Assembly (NCBI GenBank): GCA_024278285.1
Contig: JAJRTM010000364.1
Location: 1-5,793 of the forward strand
Direction: 5' to 3'
Length of the DNA: 5,793 nt
Source of the DNA: Planctomycetota bacterium
Lineage (GTDB): Bacteria > Planctomycetota > Planctomycetia > Planctomycetales > Planctomycetaceae
This document shows, in pieces, positions 1 to 5,634 of this stretch. Below the pieces are notes generated by a model. That model was not told where the DNA came from. It searched no databases and saw nothing but the letters and a program-made list of their open reading frames with translations. The translations under genes were made by a program, and so were the position numbers. How positions within the stretch are numbered: position 1 is the first letter of the stretch; each line of letters opens with the position of its first letter.

Positions 1-591
1 CTTGGATTGAAACCTCGATTGTTGGAAATGATCGAAATCGAAATTGATCAGGCCAACCGTGGCGGCAAGGCATTTATTCGTGCGAAGGTTAATTCGCTGG
101 TCGATACCGAAATTATCGAAGCACTTTACCGTGCCTCTGCAGCCGGCGTGACAGTTCAACTTAATATTCGCGGAATCTGCTGCCTCAGACCGGGAGTCCC
201 CAATTTAAGTGAAAACATAGAAGTCACCAGTATTATTGATCGGTATCTGGAACATGCCCGCATCGTGCATTTCCACCATGGCGGAGATGACCGCATCTTG
301 ATCTCGAGTGCAGACTGGATGCCTCGAAATTTGGATCGCAGAATTGAACTACTTGTGCCGATAGAAGACGAAGCGTGCAAATCCCGCTTAATCAATCTTC
401 TCGAAATTTACTTTCAGGATAACGTCAAGGCAAAACGCTTAACCCCGGAAGGAGAGTACGTTCCCGTTCAAAAAACTTCCCAACCGTTCCGCTCGCAAGA
501 GTATTTCCAAAAGACAATTTCTCAACGTGTCAGGGAAAGCAAACAACAGCATGTTACATTTTTTGAACCTCATAAATCCCCCTCGCAATAA
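1..591 (+). CDS. ppk1: Polyphosphate kinase 1, C-terminal part (5' truncated by window edge)
   Basis: PPK1 reversibly transfers the terminal phosphate of ATP onto inorganic polyphosphate through a phosphohistidine intermediate. The reading frame is open from base 1 (Leu-Gly-Leu-Lys...), so the TTG at base 7 is not a real start; about two thirds of the protein lies upstream. Visible family blocks, numbering Leu1 from base 1, are ANRGGKAFIRAKVNSLVD (about 18-35), RGICCLRPGV near 57-66, YLEHARI near 82-88 and SADWMPRNLDRRIE near 102-115. The His in YLEH (bases 253-255) aligns with E. coli His592, the second conserved histidine of the active site. The more N-terminal phosphorylated histidine is outside the window. 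The gene ends in TAA with a short polar tail (SQRVRESKQQHVTFFEPHKSPSQ region), typical of the variable PPK1 C-terminus. No convincing intrinsic terminator follows; there is only a 6-bp stem (596-601 with 620-625) around an 18-nt loop. The family call is very secure; completeness of the upstream part cannot be judged. Confidence 0.96.
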   Translation, partial: LGLKPRLLEMIEIEIDQANRGGKAFIRAKVNSLVDTEIIEALYRASAAGVTVQLNIRGICCLRPGVPNLSENIEVTSIIDRYLEHARIVHFHHGGDDRILISSADWMPRNLDRRIELLVPIEDEACKSRLINLLEIYFQDNVKAKRLTPEGEYVPVQKTSQPFRSQEYFQKTISQRVRESKQQHVTFFEPHKSPSQ

Positions 592-668
592 AGAGAGAAT
601 CAGATAATATTGTGAAATAGATTCTGGATCGTAAAGAACCACCAAAGGGACGAAAAATAAATTTGATC

Positions 669-704
669 GATAATTCGTTTAACGGCAAGCCGAAGGCGAC
701 TGCG
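669..704 (+). repeat. Left arm of perfect 36-bp inverted repeat
   Basis: This segment is the exact reverse complement of 982-1017, as read base by base. It begins GATAATTCG and ends GACTGCG, with the core TAACGGCAAGC at 680-690. The match continues imperfectly on both sides. Outward, TGA at 664-666 is matched in the other flank after two mismatches. Inward, 705-718 matches the complement of 964-977 at 11 of 14 positions after a 4-base offset. The pair bounds a 349-bp unit, like the terminal inverted repeats of a small non-autonomous element, although no clear target-site duplication flanks it. Confidence 0.9.
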
Positions 705-830
705 CAGGTGGGCTGGACAATGAAGCCATGCTGTTCAACGAAAAAACATCAATCGTCTCAGGTATCATGCCGAGTGATAGCAGCTTTGATCCTTTCCTGT
801 GATACCGTACATCTGCTGTTTATACATAAG

Positions 831-944
831 TTTTGCCCCTTCGGGACATTGGCAAATAGCCCCAGGTTTTAACCTGGGGAGTTCGTTTGCAAGAGGAGGA
901 AGTCCTGAAAGGACGAAGGAATTATTTTAACGACAGAGAGTCGT
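831..944. repeat. REP/BIME-like cluster of short palindromes
   Basis: At least four hairpin-capable palindromes lie in about 115 bases. TTTGCC (832-837) pairs with GGCAAA (851-856). CCCCAGGTT (860-868) pairs perfectly with AACCTGGGG (871-879). GTCCT (902-906) pairs with AGGAC (910-914) around a GAA loop. ACGAC (930-934) pairs with GTCGT (940-944). GCAAA at 852-856 can alternatively pair with TTTGC at 886-890, enclosing the second hairpin and excluding the first stem. None is followed by a T-run, so a plain terminator is unlikely. Dense GC-rich palindromes in intergenic DNA suit REP-type repeats mobilised by IS200-like (RAYT) transposases, but a structured RNA is not excluded. No transposase gene is in the window. 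Confidence 0.6.
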
Positions 945-981
945 GTAATTTGGGAACTTTTGAGTCAAGCATACCTGTTTA

Positions 982-1017
982 CGCAGTCGCCTTCGGCTTG
1001 CCGTTAAACGAATTATC
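982..1017 (-). repeat. Right arm of perfect 36-bp inverted repeat
   Basis: Exact reverse complement of 669-704, 277 bases away from it. It contains GCTTGCCGTTA at 996-1006. The same 11-mer recurs at 5460-5470 upstream of the last gene in the window, which suggests the arm belongs to a dispersed repeat family and is not unique to this locus. Confidence 0.9.
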
Positions 1018-1105
1018 TGTCATTGTGCAGAATCTAATGGACGCGATCCTGTGAAATGCAAACTGCAGATACAACAGTTATTGCTTCATTGATGCTAAGC
1101 ATTTT

Positions 1106-1135
1106 TTGACCACTTAAACCAGTTGCACATAGAAT
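1106..1135 (+). promoter_or_regulatory. Predicted sigma70-type promoter of the binding-protein gene
   Basis: TTGACC at 1106-1111 (5 of 6 to the -35 consensus) is followed after 18 bases by TAGAAT at 1130-1135 (5 of 6 to the -10 consensus). A transcript would begin near 1142 and leave a leader of about 34 nt before the ATG at 1176. It lies about 90 bases outside the right arm of the 36-bp repeat, so the gene would not depend on that element for expression. It is predicted by motif match only; sigma-factor preferences of the host are not known from the sequence. Confidence 0.45.
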
Positions 1136-1175
1136 TAGTTAGAGCCAGCAATTATCATTCAATGGGAACCACAAA

Positions 1176-2177
1176 ATGAATCGGCTGTTTCTGGGGATCC
1201 TTTTTGTTATCTGTTTTTCTTTTCTCACTTCCTGTTCTGAAAATTCTCCCCGGAATTCATCGGGAACAATTTCTGAATCAAAAGGATTGCAGCAAGTCAC
1301 ACTCGCCTTGAACTGGCTACCCGAAGCAGAACATGGCGGGTTTTATGCGGCGTTACTGAATGGGGATTATGAAAAGGAAGGATTGGCAGTAACCATTCTG
1401 CCGGGCGGTCCAGACAGCCCGGTCATTCAACGTGTTGCAGCAAAGCGTGTTACCTTTGGCATTTCAAATGCAGATCGCATCGCATTGGGGCGTGCGCAGG
1501 ATGCCGCCATTATTGCGCTGATGGCTCCGCTTCAACATTCGCCTCGTTGTATTATCGTGCATCAGGAAAGCGGAATCGATTCTCTTGATCAACTACAGAA
1601 CATGACACTGGCGATGAGCGATGCCCCTGCTTTCTCTCATTTCCTGCGACATCATCTGAAACTGGAAAATGTTCAGATTGTCCGCTATACCGGATCGATT
1701 GCATACTTCCTGCGTGATAAAAAGTTTGCCCAGCAAGGTTATGTTTTCAGTGAGCCAATTGTTGCACGTCGCGAAGGCGCAAAACCTAAGGTGTTAATGG
1801 TCTCAAAGCTCGGCTTCGATCCCTATTCCAGCGTGTTAATTACTCATGAAGATCTTATTGGAACAGAACCTGAACTGGTGCAAAAGTTTGTTCGGGCCTC
1901 AGTGAAAGGTTGGTCCGATTACCTGTTGAAAGATTCTGAACTGGTCCATGCGCATATTCATTCCATCAACCCGGAAATGCCTGTCGAAGTTCTCGATCAA
2001 GGTCTCGATGCCCTGAAAAAACTTTGCCTGAATGAACAAGCAAAATTTACCGGAGAAATGAGCCCGAAACGCTGGCAGCAGCTTGTTGAACAACTCGAAC
2101 AGATTAAACTGCTGGAACCTGAAGCGATCAAACCACAGGAATTATTTACGATAGAGTTTCTGAAAGAGGCTCCGTAA
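1176..2177 (+). CDS. NMT1/THI5-like ABC-type substrate-binding lipoprotein
   Basis: A periplasmic solute-binding protein anchored by lipid. Residues 1-20 form a lipoprotein signal: MNR, a hydrophobic stretch, then lipobox LTSC with Cys20, followed by a polar Ser/Asn-rich linker to about residue 38. The mature domain opens with LALNWLPEAEHGGFYAALLNGDYEKEGL (about 43-70), the hallmark N-terminus of the NMT1/THI5-like (SsuA/TauA/ThiY) family, including an H-x-G-F/Y-x-A motif at 53-58. FGISNADRI (94-102) and YVFSEPIVARREG (189-201) match further family blocks. The length of 333 aa is normal. Family members bind thiamine pyrimidine precursors, sulfonates, taurine or nitrate; the substrate here cannot be assigned. 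The closest look is to the pyrimidine-binding ThiY branch, but no TPP riboswitch precedes it. No permease or ATPase gene adjoins: upstream is the repeat region, downstream is convergent polA. The ATG follows only a weak GGGAA (1164-1168); the start is set by the signal peptide. Confidence 0.88.
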   Translation: MNRLFLGILFVICFSFLTSCSENSPRNSSGTISESKGLQQVTLALNWLPEAEHGGFYAALLNGDYEKEGLAVTILPGGPDSPVIQRVAAKRVTFGISNADRIALGRAQDAAIIALMAPLQHSPRCIIVHQESGIDSLDQLQNMTLAMSDAPAFSHFLRHHLKLENVQIVRYTGSIAYFLRDKKFAQQGYVFSEPIVARREGAKPKVLMVSKLGFDPYSSVLITHEDLIGTEPELVQKFVRASVKGWSDYLLKDSELVHAHIHSINPEMPVEVLDQGLDALKKLCLNEQAKFTGEMSPKRWQQLVEQLEQIKLLEPEAIKPQELFTIEFLKEAP

Positions 2178-2298
2178 GAATCATTTAGTCGCTCTGGATT
2201 TTTTATGGTTCAACGAAAAATGTCCGTTCGCTGGTAAATCAAAAGGTGAGCTTCTTGGAAACCACATTTGCCAGGCTGGAAAGCCTAACCTACTGTTT

Positions 2299-2401
2299 AG
2301 GATCGCTCGAACAATTACTGTCTGGTTTCATCTATTTTGTTTGGCCTTCAGCCAAGAAAACAGAACATCGAGGTTACGACAGTTATTGTTCGAGCGATCC
2401 T
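2299..2401. repeat. Near-perfect 24-bp inverted repeat forming a large cruciform
   Basis: Bases 2299-2322 (AGGATCGCTCGAACAAT then TACTGTC) pair with 2378-2401 with a single mismatch (T2316 against T2384). The 55-base loop itself contains a hairpin, TTGGC (2341-2345) with GCCAA (2351-2355), with further A-T pairs below it. The trinucleotide TTA flanks both ends (2297-2299 and 2401-2403), which might be a short target duplication if this is a miniature element, or may be chance. Sited between convergent genes, it could also act as a bidirectional transcription barrier, though neither side has the T-run of a classical intrinsic terminator. Confidence 0.7.
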
Positions 2402-2405
2402 TAGT

Positions 2406-2420
2406 CCCGGCTTATCCGGG
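2406..2420 (-). terminator. Possible hairpin terminator of polA
   Basis: CCCGG (2406-2410) and CCGGG (2416-2420) form a 5-bp GC stem around a 5-nt loop, five bases beyond the polA stop codon on the minus strand. The following minus-strand bases are ACTAAGG, not a U-tract, so termination by this hairpin alone is doubtful. It may work with the large inverted repeat immediately downstream. Confidence 0.3.
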
Positions 2421-2425
2421 TTAGA

Positions 2426-5248
2426 TCATTCCGCATCGAGCCAGTTTTTGCCGTGTTTGATATCGACCACCAGCGGGACATCGAGGCTCATCGCCTGTTC
2501 CATTTTGGTACGAACCAGACTGATCAGTGGTTCCAGTTCTTCGGTCGGGGATTCAAAAATAAGTTCATCGTGAATTTGCAGCAGCATTTTTGCTTTCAAA
2601 GTCGATTCCTGAATCGCATCATGCACGTGCAGCATAGCCAGTTTAATCAGGTCGGCAGCGGAACCTTGAATGACCGTGTTAATCGCGGTTCGTTCGGGCA
2701 TGTTTCGATTGCGTCCCTGAATGTTTTTGATGCCGGAAATGGGACGCCTGCGACCGAGAATCGTGTAAGCGTAGCCGGTGCGGTGACACGCTTCGAGCGT
2801 CTGTTCGATAAACTCTTCCACGCCGGGGTAACGGGCGAAATAATCATCGATGAATTCCGCTGCCTGTTCCTGGGGGATGTTCAGCGAAGCCGCCAAACCG
2901 TACGGGCTTTGTCCATAAATAACTCCAAAATTCACCGCCTTGGCAACTCGCCGCATCTCTTTATCGACCTCGCTTTCATCCACCTTGAAAACTTCCGCGG
3001 CGACTGCGGTATGAATATCCAGCCCGGTCCGAAAGGCTTCCATCATCGCGGCATCCTGTGAAAAGTGAGCCAGTACCCGCAATTCAATTTGTGAATAATC
3101 ACAGCATAGTAATTCCCAGTTTTCATGACCGGGAATGAAGGCTTTACGAATCTGCCGCCCTTCTTCGGTGCGGATCGGAATGTTCTGTAAGTTCGGGTCA
3201 CTCGAACTGAGCCGACCGGTCGCGGCAACAACCTGATTGAAAGAAGCGTGGATTCGATTTGTTTCCGGATGAATCAGCTTCGGAAGTGCATCAAGATAAG
3301 TTCCCTTCAACTTCGCGAGTTGTCGATATTCAATAATTTTCGCGGGCAGAGGATGTAAAGGAGCTAATTTTTCCAGAACAGAATAATCGGTACTCGCACC
3401 CGTCTTCGTTTTCTTTTGAACGGGAAGGCCGAGTTCACTGAATAAAATTTCTCGAAGTTGTTTGGGGGAATCCGGATTGAAAGAATGTCCCGCGATTTCT
3501 TCCAGTTCGATCAGCAGTAGGTCGATTCGCTTTCCCGCCGATTCGCTTTGCTGTTTCAGTTCGTCTGCATCGACAGCGATGCCGTTCAGTTCCATTTCAG
3601 CCAAGACTGCAATAAGCGGCTGCTCCACTTCATCGAACAGCTTCCAAAGTTTTTCCTGATGCAGACGGTCTCGGATCAAGTCGCAAAGTTGCAGGGCGAC
3701 ATCGGCATCTTCACTGGCATATTCGGCTACTTGTGTGATATCAATTTCGAACATCTTCTTCTGAGATTTCCCCTTGCCGATCAGATCGGAAATCGGAATC
3801 ATCTGATGATTGAGATATTCATCCGCAATCGCGGTCAACCCATGACTTCTCGCCCCGGCATCCAGCAGGTAATGCCCGACCATCGGATCCATGCCAATCT
3901 TTGCAATCTCTAACTCGTGCCGACGCCAGACAAGCATGTCGTATTTGATGTTCTGGTTACTGATCGCGATATCAGGATTTTCCATCACGGGACGAAATGC
4001 TTCAATCACTTTCTGGGCATCAAGCGTTTTCTGCCCGGCTGGCCCATCAACGGGAATGTAATACGCAGTTCCCGCTTCGTAACTGACCGCCCAGCCGACA
4101 ATTTTCGCCTGCATGGCATCAACAGAAGTCGTCTCCAAATCGATGCAGATTTCTTCCTGTTTGAGTAATTTCTCAATCAATTCCTGCAAGCCATCAGATT
4201 CATCAATCACAGACCATTTTCGATCATAAGTATTTCGAGTGCTTGACTGAACGGAAGAATTTTGTTCGGGATCGACAGTTGAATTATCTTCCAGCAGATG
4301 ATCGAACAGACCACGCGGCTTGTTTTTCTTGTTGACAGAACTTTTATTGCCTGACTGACCTTTAGAAGCAGCGGGCTGATATTCGGTTGTTGAATCGAAT
4401 TCTCTTATTTCATCACGAAACTTCTGAAAGCCGTAATCGAGAAACAGTTGCTGGAGTTTTGCTGCGTCGATGCCATCAGTTCGGGCAGATTCTAAATCGA
4501 ATTCGAGCGGTAAATCAGTTCGCAGGGTGACCAGTTTGCGGGAGATGCGAGCCTGGTCCGCAAAGTTGACGAGATTCTCTCGCAGCTTCTTCCCCGGCGC
4601 CTTTTCTGCATTGGCGAGGACAGATTCCAGATCGCCAAATTGTTCGATCAGCGCAGCCGCCTTTTTCGGACCAACAAGCGGCACTCCCGGAATGTTATCA
4701 ACCGAATCGCCCACCAGCGATTGAAAATCGATCACCTGATCCGGGCGAATACTCCAAGTATCTCTCAACTTCTGGGCATCAAAGAATTCCCCTTTTCTGC
4801 AATTGTACATGCGAACGCGATCGCTGAGCAGTTGCCTTAAATCTTTATCGCTACTGACCAACACCACCTGCATGCCCGCTGCTTCTGCCTGACGGGTGAT
4901 CGTTGCTATCACATCATCTGCTTCCCAGCCGGGGTAACCGACAAACGGAATGCGAAACCCTTCAATAATTTCAGTCAGCATCGGAATTTGCGGGACCATT
5001 TCTTCCGGCATCTCCGAACGGTTCGCCTTATATTGTTCATACCACTCGTTGCGAACACCTGGTCCTTTTGAATCCATCGCACAAAGTAGATAATCCGGTT
5101 TTTTCTGTTTGAGAATTTGCAGCAAATCGCGAGTGAATCCAAAAACTGCATTCGTCGGTTGCCCCGCAGGTCCGGTCATTGACGGGATCGCATGAAAAAC
5201 CTGGAACAGCAAGGAAAAAGTATCAATGATGTAAATCGTTTTCGGCAT
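2426..5248 (-). CDS. polA: DNA polymerase I with 5' nuclease, proofreading and polymerase domains
   Basis: Repairs gaps, removes RNA primers and joins lagging-strand processing in the cytoplasm. At 940 aa it is close to E. coli Pol I (928). The 5'-3' nuclease domain spans about 1-285: IIDT with Asp9, AMDS (57-60), YKANR (73-77), GWEADD (107-112), SSDKD (132-136) and GDSVDNIPGVP (180-190). A polar, Lys/Ser-rich linker follows (about 286-345). The 3'-5' exonuclease domain appears intact: Asp370 and Glu372 in DLET, Asp437 in NQNIKYD, Tyr510 and Asp514 in YASED. The polymerase domain carries motif A DYSQIELR (Asp717), the O-helix RRVAKAVNFGVIYG (Arg766, Lys770, Phe774, Tyr778) and motif C QIHDE (Asp894, Glu895); spacing of the catalytic aspartates equals that of E. 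coli. All three activities are therefore expected. The ATG start is fixed by the nuclease N-terminus MPKTIYIIDTFSLL; no Shine-Dalgarno sequence precedes it. The gene stands alone, convergent with the binding-protein gene. Confidence 0.98.
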   Translation of the reverse strand: MPKTIYIIDTFSLLFQVFHAIPSMTGPAGQPTNAVFGFTRDLLQILKQKKPDYLLCAMDSKGPGVRNEWYEQYKANRSEMPEEMVPQIPMLTEIIEGFRIPFVGYPGWEADDVIATITRQAEAAGMQVVLVSSDKDLRQLLSDRVRMYNCRKGEFFDAQKLRDTWSIRPDQVIDFQSLVGDSVDNIPGVPLVGPKKAAALIEQFGDLESVLANAEKAPGKKLRENLVNFADQARISRKLVTLRTDLPLEFDLESARTDGIDAAKLQQLFLDYGFQKFRDEIREFDSTTEYQPAASKGQSGNKSSVNKKNKPRGLFDHLLEDNSTVDPEQNSSVQSSTRNTYDRKWSVIDESDGLQELIEKLLKQEEICIDLETTSVDAMQAKIVGWAVSYEAGTAYYIPVDGPAGQKTLDAQKVIEAFRPVMENPDIAISNQNIKYDMLVWRRHELEIAKIGMDPMVGHYLLDAGARSHGLTAIADEYLNHQMIPISDLIGKGKSQKKMFEIDITQVAEYASEDADVALQLCDLIRDRLHQEKLWKLFDEVEQPLIAVLAEMELNGIAVDADELKQQSESAGKRIDLLLIELEEIAGHSFNPDSPKQLREILFSELGLPVQKKTKTGASTDYSVLEKLAPLHPLPAKIIEYRQLAKLKGTYLDALPKLIHPETNRIHASFNQVVAATGRLSSSDPNLQNIPIRTEEGRQIRKAFIPGHENWELLCCDYSQIELRVLAHFSQDAAMMEAFRTGLDIHTAVAAEVFKVDESEVDKEMRRVAKAVNFGVIYGQSPYGLAASLNIPQEQAAEFIDDYFARYPGVEEFIEQTLEACHRTGYAYTILGRRRPISGIKNIQGRNRNMPERTAINTVIQGSAADLIKLAMLHVHDAIQESTLKAKMLLQIHDELIFESPTEELEPLISLVRTKMEQAMSLDVPLVVDIKHGKNWLDAE

Positions 5249-5258
5249 GGTTATTCTA

Positions 5259-5287
5259 ACTACAACTACTTAACTTCTTGGTATCAA
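5259..5287 (-). promoter_or_regulatory. Possible polA promoter with very short leader
   Basis: On the minus strand, TTGATA (5282-5287, 5 of 6 to the -35 consensus) is followed after 17 bases by TGTAGT (5259-5264, 4 of 6 to the -10 consensus). Only 10 bases separate the -10 element from the polA ATG, so transcription from it would give a leader of only a few nucleotides. That would fit the lack of a Shine-Dalgarno sequence. The match is modest and could be chance. Confidence 0.25.
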
Positions 5288-5394
5288 CCAACTGGCTTCT
5301 GGAAGATTTGAGATTAGTGACGGCGATCAAAATGACACAGCCGTGTTGGATTTCTGGAACTATGACAGGGGAACAGAGCTACAACTGGATTGCT

Positions 5395-5470
5395 TAACGG
5401 CAGAAAAAGGAGAAAAACATCACCTTCTTCGAGCAATTAATTCTACACAGGTCTGTTCAGCTTGCCGTTA
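5395..5470. repeat. Short inverted motif pair related to the 36-bp repeat
   Basis: TAACGGCA (5395-5402) and TGCCGTTA (5463-5470) are 8-bp inverted arms bounding 76 bases. The right member extends to GCTTGCCGTTA (5460-5470), identical to the core of the 36-bp repeat arms at 680-690 (complement) and 996-1006. The left member with its preceding T also matches 679-687. Orientation is the same as in the larger element (TAACGG on the left, CCGTTA on the right), which suggests a shorter or decayed relative. Confidence 0.5.
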
Positions 5471-5580
5471 TTCTGACTTATTGTAGCATCTGTAAAAGAA
5501 TCGTACCTCTTGGACGGTGAAAATAGTAAGCAGGTAGCGTCAATCTTCCGAATTGATGTTGAACGTTTTTCATAGTTTTT

Positions 5581-5603
5581 CGCTTACAAAATACCAATAA
5601 GCG
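5581..5603. promoter_or_regulatory. Dyad-symmetric candidate operator before the adaptor gene
   Basis: CGCTTA (5581-5586) and TAAGCG (5598-5603) are perfect 6-bp arms separated by 11 bases, 31 bases before the ATG at 5635. The 23-bp span suits a site for a dimeric repressor such as TetR- or MarR-type proteins, which commonly control RND efflux genes. A second palindrome, GCTGC-TT-GCAGC (5617-5628), follows seven bases before the same ATG. No regulator gene is visible, so the operator role is inference. Confidence 0.3.
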
Positions 5604-5634
5604 TTACACATCAATTGCTGCTTGCAGCAGTAGA

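Larger units (their letters stand above)
592..1175. other. Gene-free 584-bp intergenic region with repeat element
   Basis: No credible gene is present. The only open frame of any length (663-872, plus) starts inside a repeat arm, runs into the palindrome cluster and encodes nothing recognisable. Contents from left to right: a weak 6-bp stem-loop (596-625), the left arm of a 36-bp inverted repeat, an unstructured stretch with a 7-bp inverted repeat GGTATCA/TGATACC (761-767 and 800-806), a cluster of palindromes (832-944), the right arm of the 36-bp repeat, and the promoter region of the downstream lipoprotein gene. No TPP riboswitch, tRNA or CRISPR-like repeat was seen. Confidence 0.8.
2178..2425. 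other. Convergent intergenic region rich in hairpins
   Basis: This stretch lies between the stop codons of the binding-protein gene (plus) and polA (minus). It carries a small hairpin AGGCT-GGAA-AGCCT (2273-2286), a 24-bp inverted repeat (2299-2322 with 2378-2401), an internal hairpin (2341-2355) and a hairpin next to the polA stop (2406-2420). A T6 run at 2201-2206 has no stem in front of it. No coding potential was found; an open frame starting at 2337 runs antisense into the polA end and is not credible. Confidence 0.75.
5249..5634. other. Divergent intergenic region between polA and the adaptor gene
   Basis: This 386-bp stretch has no credible gene. It should hold the promoters of polA (leftward) and of the downstream exported protein (rightward). 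Seen in it are a possible polA promoter (5259-5287), a pair of inverted motifs related to the 36-bp repeat (5395-5402 and 5460-5470), a 6-bp-arm dyad (5581-5603) and a short palindrome (5617-5628) just before the next start. No convincing -35/-10 pair was found for the rightward gene. Confidence 0.7.

Noticed and set aside
596..625. AGAATC/GATTCT stem after the ppk1 stop as a terminator
   Set aside because: The stem is short and AT-rich, the loop is 18 nt and no T-run follows.
439..645. 68-aa minus-strand frame over the ppk1 end
   Set aside because: Most of it is antisense to the conserved-gene 3' end, and it has no recognisable content.
663..872. 69-aa open frame on the plus strand
   Set aside because: It begins at the edge of the 36-bp repeat arm, runs into the palindrome cluster, has no ribosome site and encodes no recognisable protein.
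831..944. CRISPR array
   Set aside because: The palindromes differ from one another and are not a direct repeat with uniform spacers; no cas-like gene is nearby.
1092..1107. ATGC-TAA-GCAT stem followed by six T's, resembling an intrinsic terminator
   Set aside because: The stem has only four mixed pairs, too weak to be convincing, and its T-run overlaps the predicted -35 element of the next gene.
1020..1175. Possible TPP riboswitch before the THI5-like gene
   Set aside because: I found no CUGAGA-type core or matching thi-box pairing, and the leader predicted from the promoter is only about 34 nt.
2453..3061. 202-aa open frame antisense to polA
   Set aside because: It is fully covered by the strongly conserved polymerase domain on the other strand. 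Its translation shows no family motif, as expected for an antisense shadow.
3548..4168. Two further antisense frames (121 and 83 aa) inside polA
   Set aside because: They overlap the proofreading domain and its flanks on the opposite strand and have no recognisable domain or ribosome site.
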